Source: Kofleriaceae bacterium
GTDB taxonomy: Bacteria > Myxococcota_A > Polyangia > Haliangiales > Haliangiaceae
Reading direction: 5' to 3'
Assembly: GCA_013368795.1 (NCBI GenBank)
Contig: JABFXX010000184.1
Coordinates: forward strand, 1 to 64,000
Length of the DNA: 64,000 bases
Shown here: in pieces, positions 18,463 to 26,142 of the stretch
Layout of the letters: every line of letters starts with the position of its first letter
How positions within the stretch are numbered: position 1 is the stretch's first letter
Program-made: the position numbers and the translations under genes
Notes under the pieces: generated by a model
The model's database searches: none
Seen by the model: the letters and a program-made list of their open reading frames with translations, nothing else
Told to the model about the DNA's origin: nothing

Positions 18463-19062
18463 ATGGCCCTCCTCGAGATCGTGCAGGTCGGAGATCCGGT
18501 CCTGCGGCAGCGCGCACGGCCGCTCGAGCTCGCCGAGCTCGCGACCGACCGGATCAAGAAGCTCGTCGACGACATGCGCGACACGATGCGTGCCGCACCC
18601 GGGGTCGGCCTTGCCGCACCGCAGATCGGTCAGTCGCTCCAGCTCGTCGTGATCGAGGATCCGCCCGCGTACCACGCGAAGATGACCCCCGAGGAGCTCG
18701 CCGCGCGCGAGCGCGAGGCGGTGCCATTTCACGTCCTCGTTAACCCGGTGCTCACCGTGCGCACGACCGACGTCGTCGCCGCGTTCGAGGGCTGCCTCTC
18801 GTTCAACGGCTTCAGCATGATCGTGCCGCGCGCCCGCAAGGTCCGCGTCGAGGCGTACGACGAGAACGGCGAGCGCGTCGTCAAGGTCGCGACCGGCTGG
18901 TACGCGCGCATCCTCCAGCACGAGGTCGACCACCTGAACGGCATCGTCTGTTGCGACCGGATGGAGTCGCGCACGCTGACCACGACCGCCAACTTCAGCA
19001 AGCACTGGAGCCAGAAGGGAATCTCAGAGGTCCGCGAGGCAGTCGCGCTACCCGAGTCCTGA
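18463..19062 (+). CDS. def: Peptide deformylase
   Basis: A 199-residue peptide deformylase, which removes the formyl group from nascent N-termini. All three motifs are present: GVGLAAPQIG, EGCLSF and QHEVDHLNG (HExxH), giving the Cys, His, His metal ligands and the catalytic Glu. The segment MTPEELAAREREAVPFHVLVNP between motifs 1 and 2 is of usual length. The ATG follows TAGGGTAGGGCC, a plausible ribosome site. It is not beside fmt, where def often lies, so it may be a second copy; that cannot be decided here. Confidence 0.95.
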   Translation: MALLEIVQVGDPVLRQRARPLELAELATDRIKKLVDDMRDTMRAAPGVGLAAPQIGQSLQLVVIEDPPAYHAKMTPEELAAREREAVPFHVLVNPVLTVRTTDVVAAFEGCLSFNGFSMIVPRARKVRVEAYDENGERVVKVATGWYARILQHEVDHLNGIVCCDRMESRTLTTTANFSKHWSQKGISEVREAVALPES

Positions 19063-19069
19063 GCACGCT

Positions 19070-19813
19070 ATGATCGGGGGTCGGATGAAGCAGCGGGATC
19101 ATGTAGCGGCGACGGTGACGCGCAATACGAAGCGCGAGAGCGGCACGTTCGCGATCCGCGACCTCGCGCCGGGCGGCGCGCGGCTCGTCGGTCAGCTCGA
19201 CGTGTTCGAGGGCGAGCGCGTGCAGCTTCAGATCGAGCTCGACGAGCCGCTGCAGCTCGTCGCCGACGTCGTCACCGTCGATCGCCAGCGCAAGGTCGTC
19301 GAGGTCGCGTTCCGCGGCGTCACCGGCGAGGCGCTCGCCAAGATCGAGCGGTCGATCGCCGACATGATCGACCGCGTCCGTGCATCGGCGCCGCCGACCG
19401 TGCTGATCGCCCATCCCGTCGTCGACATCTCGAGCGCGCTCGAGCGAGACCTCGCGCGCGTCGGTGTCGCCGCTCGCGTGTGCGCGACGCTCGCCGAGGT
19501 TGGCGACCTGCTCGCGGATCGCACGACAAGGTTCGTCGGCGTCGTGCTCGCCGGCTCGTTCGGCGAGGATCTCGGGCCGGCGCTCCAGCACCTCGAGGAG
19601 ACGCGCAGCGAGTTGCGCCGCGTGATCCTGTTCGGCGATCAGATCGAGAAGGTCGAGCACCCCGCCGCACGCCGCGTCGATGCGGTGCTGCGCACGCCGT
19701 GGCGATTCAAGGGCCTCGCGCGTGCGCTCGATGTGCCGTCGGAGAGCGTCGTCACGACCTACGACCAGCTCGTCGCGCTCCAGATGCCGATCGGCACCAA
19801 GCCTCGAGGATGA
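19070..19813 (+). CDS. PilZ-like domain protein with degenerate receiver-like C-terminus
   Basis: A 247-residue protein. Residues about 5-90 resemble a PilZ domain (KQRDHVAATVTRNTKRESG, then IRDLAPGGARL, in the place of the DxSxxG motif), suggesting c-di-GMP-related or structural function; the RxxxR motif is weak. From about residue 100 (TVLIAHPVVDISSALERDLARVGVAA...) it looks like a CheY-like fold that lacks the phosphorylatable Asp. The stop overlaps the MazF start as ATGA, so the two are translationally coupled. The ATG at 19070 gives MIGGRM; the ATG at 19085 is possible. Confidence 0.6.
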   Translation: MIGGRMKQRDHVAATVTRNTKRESGTFAIRDLAPGGARLVGQLDVFEGERVQLQIELDEPLQLVADVVTVDRQRKVVEVAFRGVTGEALAKIERSIADMIDRVRASAPPTVLIAHPVVDISSALERDLARVGVAARVCATLAEVGDLLADRTTRFVGVVLAGSFGEDLGPALQHLEETRSELRRVILFGDQIEKVEHPAARRVDAVLRTPWRFKGLARALDVPSESVVTTYDQLVALQMPIGTKPRG

Positions 19814-20166
19814 CCGTGCGGATCCATCGCGGCGACATCTACTGGATCGCGCTCGACGAGTCGCGAGGGACGCCGGGGCTCGCGCACCCTCATGTTGTCG
19901 TCCAGGACGACGTGTTCAATCAGTCGAGAATCGCGACGGTCGTCGTGTGCGCGCTGACGACGAACCTCGATCGCGCGACCGAGCCCGGCAACGTCCTCCT
20001 CGACCCGGGCGAGGGCGACCTCCCACGGCAGAGCGTCGTCGTCGTGTCGCAGATCGCGTCCGTCGAGAAGGCGCGTCTGGGCGAGCGAATCGGCGTGCTG
20101 TCGGAGGCGCGCATCGAGCAGATCCTCGACGGCCTGCGCTTCCAGCAGCGCTCGTTCGGTCGGTAG
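19810..20166 (+). CDS. mazF: PemK/MazF-family endoribonuclease toxin
   Basis: A 118-residue MazF-like protein. RGDIYWIALDES at the start, HPHVVVQDDVFN, TVVVCALTTN, GNVLLDPGEGDLPRQSVVVVSQ and a final helix are the standard MazF layout; the Arg and Ser/Gln around LPRQSVVVVSQ correspond to the active region of this mRNA interferase family. It begins within the stop of the PilZ-like gene. No small MazE/AbrB-type antitoxin is seen immediately upstream or downstream. It may therefore be a solitary toxin, be controlled by an unlinked antitoxin, or be coupled to the PilZ-like protein. Confidence 0.85.
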   Translation: MTVRIHRGDIYWIALDESRGTPGLAHPHVVVQDDVFNQSRIATVVVCALTTNLDRATEPGNVLLDPGEGDLPRQSVVVVSQIASVEKARLGERIGVLSEARIEQILDGLRFQQRSFGR

Positions 20167-20167
20167 C

Positions 20168-21046
20168 TCAACGCGTCGCCGCGGCAATCACCGCCGCGAT
20201 GTACGCAGGATCCGTCTCTGGAAGAAACAGCAGCGTCCCGCCATGCTGGGTCGTCGTCGTGCGCGTCAGCGTGGCCTCGTGGGACGGCGTCGGATACAGC
20301 TTCGCGCACAGCGCGTGATCGAGCTCGTCGATATCGACGCCACCCGGGATGGGCTCGCCATCGACCGTGAGCTCGCCGGAGATCTGGTAGCACATGATCG
20401 AGTTGGGGTCGGGCGTCGTGGCGCGGAGGGACGACTCCTCGATCGGCGTCAGCACCTGCGCTCGGACCTCCTCCTTCGTCCAGCCCTGCGTCGCCATGAA
20501 GAACGAGATCGCCTTCTCTTCGTCGATCTTCGCGACGAGCGCGCGACGCATGTGCTCGTGAATGAAGCCGAGCGTGTGGCCGGCTTCGTGGCGCACGACC
20601 CGATGAAACTCGGAGTCGGGTGTGTTCATCGTGAACGAGTCGAGATTCATCGTCGGCTCGTTCGATGGGATCAAGCCGATGTCCGTGCCGACGTACGACC
20701 AGTATCCGTCACCCTTCGTGAACGCGATCCGGACCTGTCCCTTCTGCTGGGTCTCGACGAACGACACGTTCGCATCGCGATTCCACGCGTTCATGTGCGA
20801 CAGGATGCGCGTGCGAAGCGCGGCGCTCGTCGTGTCCATGAAGCTGACGGTGAGCTTCACGCCTTGCGCGCCCCAGTACTTCGTCGTCATCGCCGCGATG
20901 AACTCCTTGGTCGGCTTGAAGCCGGACAGCTGCGAGAGCGCGAGCGGCGGGGCGTTTGCGGGGTTCTGCTCCGAGGCGTGACGAGCAGCCTCCTCGAGCC
21001 GGGTATGGGGTAGCGACTTGGGGGTACAAGCGATCAGCTTCTGCAC
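20168..21046 (-). CDS. Astacin-like (M12A) zinc metallopeptidase
   Basis: A 292-residue metzincin. HEAGHTLGFIHEH is the astacin zinc-binding motif HExxHxxGFxHE, and SIMCYQI supplies the Met-turn. The upstream part (WGAQGVKLTVSFMDTTSAALRTRILSHMNAWNRDANVSFVETQQKGQVRI) is the usual N-terminal lobe. There is no Sec signal peptide, although astacins normally act outside the cell; the start may be mis-set or export may be non-classical. The C-terminus is short. One base separates its stop from that of mazF. Confidence 0.85.
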   Translation of the reverse strand: MQKLIACTPKSLPHTRLEEAARHASEQNPANAPPLALSQLSGFKPTKEFIAAMTTKYWGAQGVKLTVSFMDTTSAALRTRILSHMNAWNRDANVSFVETQQKGQVRIAFTKGDGYWSYVGTDIGLIPSNEPTMNLDSFTMNTPDSEFHRVVRHEAGHTLGFIHEHMRRALVAKIDEEKAISFFMATQGWTKEEVRAQVLTPIEESSLRATTPDPNSIMCYQISGELTVDGEPIPGGVDIDELDHALCAKLYPTPSHEATLTRTTTTQHGGTLLFLPETDPAYIAAVIAAATR

Positions 21047-21188
21047 GGTGGCCTCCTTCGTGGGGCCTCCTGCAAGAACCAGTGCCGGTGAAGTGGGCTT
21101 GCGCCGGGACGACGGTGTCGGCAGGAACTGACCGGCGTCGAACGAGTGTCGCGTCGAGCTGACACCGAGCTACTATGGGGGCGGGGTG

Positions 21189-24100
21189 ATGTTGGCAGAG
21201 GAGACTTCGGAGATTCACCCGAAGCTACGTCTCGATTCGGTGATCGCACGCGGATCGTTCGGGGTGGTGTTCAAGGCGAGACAGGTCGCGGTGGCTCGCG
21301 ACGTCGCGGTCAAGGTGCTGCACACGGGCCTCGGCCTGCAGACGGAGGCCGGGCGGCTCTTTCGCGAGGAGATCCGCGCGATCGGGACGCTCGATCACCG
21401 GAACGTCGTGCGGATCTTCGATGCCGACGAGACGCGCGACGGTCGCCTCTACTTCGTGATGGAGCTACTCGACGGCCCGACGCTCCAGCATGTCGTCGAT
21501 GCTTCACCCATCGCCCCGGCTCGCGCGACCGCGCTCGTCGCGCAGCTCCTCGATGGACTGGCGGCGGTGCACGCGGCCGGTCACATTCACGCCGACGTCA
21601 AGCCGGCGAATGCCGTCATCTGCGGAGCCGGCGACGACGAGCGCGTGGTGCTGATCGACTTCGGGTTATCGCGCGTGCTGCCGATCGATCGACCGGCGGA
21701 GGCAGTCGGCGGAACGCGTGCATACATGGCTCCCGAGCAGCTGCGCGAGTGGAAGGTCGAGGCTGGATCGGACGTGTATTCCGCCGCGCTGATCCTCGTG
21801 AAGCTGCTGACGGGGGGCGAGCGTCCGCCGAATGCGGCGATGCCAGCGCTCGACGGGATCGCTGATCCGATCCTGCGCGTCGCGATCGAGCGTGCGCTCG
21901 CCGAGGATCCGGCACAGCGCCCGAGCGCCTCGGACTTTGCGCGAGCGCTGAGGCGCGAGACCTACGATGCAGCAGGGCCAGCGCCGCAGTCGCCGTTTCG
22001 CGAGCTAACGCCGCTGACCGAGCGCGACCGGCTCCACGGACGCGCGGATGATCTGCATCGCATCGCGCGTCGAATCGAGAGAGCGCGCCCCGTCGTGCTC
22101 ACCGCTCCTTCGGGGACGGGCAAGACGTCGCTCCTCCGTGCGGGACTGATCCCGTATCTCGATGCGAGCGGGCGTCCGTGGGTGTATCTCGCGTGCGAGC
22201 CCGGCGCCGCGACGAGGCTGGCGGCGCTCCTCGAGCCGGAGGCCGCGTCCCTCGAGCACGCACTGCAACAGCGTGCGTCGCGAGGGCAGCCGCTGGTCGT
22301 GATCCTCGATCAGCTCGAGGTCGCACTGGCGAACGGGGAGGCAACCGCGTTGCTCGACACGTTGCTCGCCGCGGACGTGGCGACCGTACTTGGCGTGCGC
22401 GAGGACTTCGTCGCACGCCTGCTCGCCGCATCGCGGTTCCTCGTCGAGGGTGTGCCGCAGGTTCGACTGCCGCCGCTCGATCGCGAGGGCGCACGCCGTG
22501 CGATCGTTTCTCCACTCGCAGAGCGCGGCATCGAGCTCGCCCCGGATCTCCTCGATCTGTTGCTGGACGACCTCACGAACGCCGGGCGCGCGATGGGCCT
22601 CGACGACACGGGCACCGATGCCGCGATCTATCCACCACAACTGCAGCTCTCGGGTGGCGCCCTGTTCGACTCGCTTGCCGCCGACGAACGCATCATCACG
22701 CGCGAGCACTACCATCGCCTCGGCGGCTTTGCTGCGATCGTCGGCGAGCACCTCGAGCGCACACTCGGCGAGCTGGCCAGCGAAGACCGCGAGGTCGCGC
22801 GCGAGCTCTTCCTCGAGCTCGTGACGTCGACCCACACGCGCGCGCTCAGGACCGAGCAGGAGCTCGTCGACGCGGTCGGCGGGCGACATGGCGACGTCGC
22901 GGTACGGCGCGTTCTCGCTCGGCTCGAGGCGCGTCGCCTGATCGCGCGGACGAGCAGCCTCGACGGCATTCCGAGCTGGAGTCTCGTGCACGATACGCTC
23001 GCTCCTCGCATCGAGGCGTGGCTCACCGTCCATGACCTCGATCGGCGTCGCACCGCCGAGCAGCTGCGTTTCCATCTTCGCGTCTCGCAAGCCGACGCTC
23101 CGGCGACGCTATCGGCGCGCCAGCTCGCGACGCTCGCGAAGTTTCCCGGGCTTGTCGAGGAGCTCGAGGTCGAGTGGACTCGTCGAACCGAGGCCGTCTG
23201 GACGCCGCGCTCGCTGGTCGACCGCTCGCGGAGACAGGTCCGTTACCGCCGCGGCGTCATCGGCACGACCGCGGTCGCGATGCTCGCACTGACCGCAGTC
23301 CTCATCGGAACCTGGCTCGCGCAACGCCACAAGGACAATCTCCGGCTCTCGAACATCGGTCGCATCGACCTGAGGATCGAGGCGTTCGACTTGAAGCTCG
23401 ATGCAGCCGGTGCGCTCGTCGACGAGCATGTCGATGCACCGGATCTCAGGTGGGAGCTGTTCGACCCCGCCGCTGACGATCCGGACTCGGCTGGAAGCAA
23501 AACGCCCGCCGATCGCTTCGAGCCCGGAGAGCGCAGGTTCGAGCATGGAACCCTCGTCGAGACCGGCATCGAGGTTCGTGGCGGTGACGCGTTCTTGAAG
23601 GTGTACGGCCGCGTCGGGACCTGTGAACCGTCCGTCATTCCACTGCGCCGGCTCCCTGGCAACGACGAGTACGACAAGCCACGTGAGATTCGGATTCGCG
23701 TTCCCACGTGCAGCGCATCGGCGTTCGATACGGTGCTCGTGCCTGCGGGTCCATTCGTTTTCGGCGGCGTCGGCGATCCTCCGTCGGGGCTCGGTGCCGA
23801 CTACCTGCCGATCGAAGAGGTGGTGAATCTGCAGGCGTTCTCGATCGATCGCACCGAGATCACGAACGCAGCGTTTGCCGTGTTCGCGAAGCAATACGAG
23901 GTGCACGAGGTCGAGGCCGAGGCCTACACGGATGCCTTCGCGATCGCCGGGGGCCAGAACTATCCTCGGAGCGCACTCGACTGGTTCGACGCGCGCGCGT
24001 ATTGCCGATTCCTCGGCAAAGACCTGCCTACGAGTCGCCAGTGGCAGAAGGCACTGCGTGGCGGCCTCGTGCTCCCGTCAGGCGCACCGAACCCGCACCC

Positions 24101-24509
24101 TCGTCGGAACGTTCCATGGGACGACGCCCCACCGACCGCGCCTGATTACGCGGGCATCGTCTCCGCTGCGGTGACGAACGCGCACATGCAGCTCGGCCAG
24201 AACTCCGATCCTCGACATCCGTATCCGGTCGGCTCGCATCCGAAGGACACGAGCGTCTACGGCGTCGTCGATCTTGCGGGCAACGTGCAGGAGTGGACGG
24301 CCGACTTCGAGCAGCGGGACGATGGCAAGTTCGATCGCCGGGCATCGCGGGTGACGCGCGGTGGTAACTGGTTCGACACCACCGCCGAGCTGCTCGATTC
24401 GTATACGGCACTCGAGAACCCGCGCAGCCCGCACACCCGGTTTCAGTTCGTCGGCGCGCGCTGCGCGATGGCGATCAAAGCGGAAGCGGTGCCATCGGCC
24501 GAACGATGA
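21189..24509 (+). CDS. Ser/Thr kinase - STAND NTPase - TM - FGE/sulfatase-modifying-factor-domain receptor
   Basis: A 1106-residue multidomain protein. Residues about 15-265: Hanks-type kinase with RGSFGVVF, DVAVKVL, HADVKPAN (non-RD), DFGLSR and APEQL, so catalysis is possible. About 275-650: STAND-type P-loop module (LHGRADDL, Walker A APSGTGKTSLLRAGL, Walker B VVILDQLEV). About 688-710: one transmembrane helix. About 845-1100: FGE-sulfatase domain with FSIDRTEITNAAF, CRFLGKDLPTSRQWQKAL, LAGNVQEWTADF and VTRGGNW, ending VGARCAM; the active-site cysteine pair of true FGE is absent, so it probably binds ligand. Topology would be kinase and STAND inside, FGE outside. It converges on a sigma-54-controlled operon. 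Confidence 0.88.
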   Translation: MLAEETSEIHPKLRLDSVIARGSFGVVFKARQVAVARDVAVKVLHTGLGLQTEAGRLFREEIRAIGTLDHRNVVRIFDADETRDGRLYFVMELLDGPTLQHVVDASPIAPARATALVAQLLDGLAAVHAAGHIHADVKPANAVICGAGDDERVVLIDFGLSRVLPIDRPAEAVGGTRAYMAPEQLREWKVEAGSDVYSAALILVKLLTGGERPPNAAMPALDGIADPILRVAIERALAEDPAQRPSASDFARALRRETYDAAGPAPQSPFRELTPLTERDRLHGRADDLHRIARRIERARPVVLTAPSGTGKTSLLRAGLIPYLDASGRPWVYLACEPGAATRLAALLEPEAASLEHALQQRASRGQPLVVILDQLEVALANGEATALLDTLLAADVATVLGVREDFVARLLAASRFLVEGVPQVRLPPLDREGARRAIVSPLAERGIELAPDLLDLLLDDLTNAGRAMGLDDTGTDAAIYPPQLQLSGGALFDSLAADERIITREHYHRLGGFAAIVGEHLERTLGELASEDREVARELFLELVTSTHTRALRTEQELVDAVGGRHGDVAVRRVLARLEARRLIARTSSLDGIPSWSLVHDTLAPRIEAWLTVHDLDRRRTAEQLRFHLRVSQADAPATLSARQLATLAKFPGLVEELEVEWTRRTEAVWTPRSLVDRSRRQVRYRRGVIGTTAVAMLALTAVLIGTWLAQRHKDNLRLSNIGRIDLRIEAFDLKLDAAGALVDEHVDAPDLRWELFDPAADDPDSAGSKTPADRFEPGERRFEHGTLVETGIEVRGGDAFLKVYGRVGTCEPSVIPLRRLPGNDEYDKPREIRIRVPTCSASAFDTVLVPAGPFVFGGVGDPPSGLGADYLPIEEVVNLQAFSIDRTEITNAAFAVFAKQYEVHEVEAEAYTDAFAIAGGQNYPRSALDWFDARAYCRFLGKDLPTSRQWQKALRGGLVLPSGAPNPHPRRNVPWDDAPPTAPDYAGIVSAAVTNAHMQLGQNSDPRHPYPVGSHPKDTSVYGVVDLAGNVQEWTADFEQRDDGKFDRRASRVTRGGNWFDTTAELLDSYTALENPRSPHTRFQFVGARCAMAIKAEAVPSAER

Positions 24510-25317
24510 CGCCCCCGGGATGGGACGCCGGATAGATCCGGATCCAACGGCCACCGAACAGCGAGGTGACGCGGTGAACGCGTCCGGTTGCCGCTGGGTA
24601 CAGCAGCTCTCGGTCGGGCAGCTGGAGGAGGCCGGGTTCTTCGCGGACGTCCTGGATGTTGGCGAGGAGCTCGCTCAGCCTCTGCTGACTGTCCGGTACC
24701 TCGCGAAGCAACCACGGTTCTGGACCGAGGTACTTGCTCACGTCGCGCGCCGCGTCGACGGTCGTCTCGGCGACCAGAGATCCGAGATCCACATTCGGGA
24801 CCTGCCGCATGCTGCCGAATGCTGTGTCCCAGTTGACCAGTGCCGATAGTGGCTCCGGGGGCAAGGTCCCGAGCTCGAGCGCGAGCGCGTCATCGAGCAG
24901 ACCGTTCGGCCCGAAATGTCGGGATCCGAGGATCCTGCGAGTTCCGTAGACCTTCGGGTACCCGAGGTCTTTGAGGTGCTGCATCGCTGCGCGGCCTTTC
25001 CCGCGTGCAGTGAAGCAACCCAGGAGTCGAATCGATTTGATCCGACCACCCGCGGTCTGCAGGATTCCGGCGGCCTCGGTCTCGAGTGCGGAGATGAGCC
25101 ACTGCCCGACATGCAGCTCGCCATCGCGAGCGTGAGCGATGAGGTCAACGTGCAGGTCGCCGGTCGTGGCTGCAACAACCTCCCGTACGCCGTCGACCGA
25201 CTCGTTGCCTCGCAGGAGCACGCGAGCGCCACCGACCAGGGACTCTCCGTTGATGTTGTCCTGCGTCTTCTGCAGTGTCGCGTCGCCGTCGATCACGCTG
25301 ATGTTGAGGGGCGCCAC
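24475..25317 (-). CDS. Putative clan-CD (DUF4347/CHAT-like) cysteine peptidase or unknown protein
   Basis: A 280-residue soluble protein from a GTG at 25317 with a good GAGGAG site. The N-terminal half has VDLIAHARDGELHVG (His62) followed 39 residues later by IRLLGCFTARGKGR (Cys101) and YGTRRILGSRHFG. That His...Cys spacing, each after a hydrophobic strand, with HxxDGxLxxG and GCxTAxGxG, resembles DUF4347/CHAT-type clan-CD peptidases. The C-terminal 130 residues are unrecognised. The assignment is inference from pattern only. It is two bases downstream of the preceding unknown gene, in a sigma-54 operon, and overlaps the kinase gene's end by 35 bases. Confidence 0.5.
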   Translation of the reverse strand: MAPLNISVIDGDATLQKTQDNINGESLVGGARVLLRGNESVDGVREVVAATTGDLHVDLIAHARDGELHVGQWLISALETEAAGILQTAGGRIKSIRLLGCFTARGKGRAAMQHLKDLGYPKVYGTRRILGSRHFGPNGLLDDALALELGTLPPEPLSALVNWDTAFGSMRQVPNVDLGSLVAETTVDAARDVSKYLGPEPWLLREVPDSQQRLSELLANIQDVREEPGLLQLPDRELLYPAATGRVHRVTSLFGGRWIRIYPASHPGGVIVRPMAPLPL

Positions 25318-25319
25318 GT

Positions 25320-26096
25320 CTACTCCTCGAACCCAACGGGCAGCTTTGGGCCGCGCGCGCCCACGGTTTTTCCGGTGAGGTCTTTGAACTTCGTGAGTGC
25401 GGTCATGAGCTCGACAAACAAGATCCCCGTCTTACCGGGATTCAGCATGGCCGCGAGCGACTGCGCTGGATCGACGGCCTCCTTCGGTGGATTGTGGTCA
25501 TAGCTCGAATCGGTACGTGCGAACGTCCAGGTGAGAGGGTTGCCCTTGTCGTCCGTTTCATTGTCGAGCTTGACGGTGACGTCGCCGTTCGCGGCGACCG
25601 CGGTCACCGTCGCCACGAACCCGTGGTAGCGAGTCCGCACGTCCATATCGTTGATGTACGTGATCGAGGTGAGCTCCTCGGCCCGGTACTTGTCCCCGGG
25701 CCACTTCGGGAAGTTCGTTGGCAGCAGATTCTTGTGCGTTTCGTGTTCGAGATACACGGCGCCGATGAACGACCCATGTGCGGGTTCCTTCGTTTTTCCT
25801 GCGACCCCGATCGACGTGATCGCGAGCGGGAACTGCAAAGCCATCGGCTCGGTTCCGATATCAGATCCATCGTTCTTGATGCCCCGATCGTCGAGCTCGA
25901 CAGAGTCCCAGTTCGCGAACCCACATTCGGACGGGCACAGCTCCTGTTTGATCGGAAATCGAAGCCCCGGCTTACTGACGAAGTCGATGACATCGTCGTC
26001 CGAGATGATCGCGATTACGTCGAACGTCGAGTTGCTCGTGACCTCGGCGACGACGGCGCCGACACCATGAAAGACCTTGCACTTCGTGACTGCCAT
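25320..26096 (-). CDS. Hypothetical protein, first gene behind a sigma-54 promoter
   Basis: A 258-residue protein without signal peptide, transmembrane segment or recognisable family. It appears beta-rich (VFHGVGAVVAEVTS, YHGFVATVTAVAANGDVTVKLD) with cysteines at 6 and a CPSEC pair near 55. Codon choice is somewhat less GC-biased than in neighbouring housekeeping-like genes. It starts 17 bases or so after the predicted sigma-54 transcription start with a GGGGG ribosome site and is coupled to the putative peptidase gene. It may be that protein's substrate, adaptor or partner; this is a guess from position. Confidence 0.7.
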   Translation of the reverse strand: MAVTKCKVFHGVGAVVAEVTSNSTFDVIAIISDDDVIDFVSKPGLRFPIKQELCPSECGFANWDSVELDDRGIKNDGSDIGTEPMALQFPLAITSIGVAGKTKEPAHGSFIGAVYLEHETHKNLLPTNFPKWPGDKYRAEELTSITYINDMDVRTRYHGFVATVTAVAANGDVTVKLDNETDDKGNPLTWTFARTDSSYDHNPPKEAVDPAQSLAAMLNPGKTGILFVELMTALTKFKDLTGKTVGARGPKLPVGFEE

Positions 26097-26123
26097 TTGA
26101 ACCCCCGTTTCGTGAGCGCCTCA

Positions 26124-26140
26124 TGCATCGCTCGCGCCAG
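26124..26140 (-). promoter_or_regulatory. Sigma-54 (-24/-12) promoter
   Basis: On the minus strand the sequence reads CTGGCGCGAGCGATGCA, close to the YTGGCACGrNNNTTGCW consensus, with exactly ten bases between GG and GC. It lies right after the stop of the sigma-54 activator and just before the 258-residue gene; transcription would start near 26113, leaving a short leader with a GGGGG ribosome site before the ATG at 26096. Confidence 0.7.
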
Positions 26141-26142
26141 CG

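Noticed and set aside
22005-23090. 361-aa minus-strand ORF
   Set aside because: Shadow of the STAND region of the kinase; no recognisable motif.
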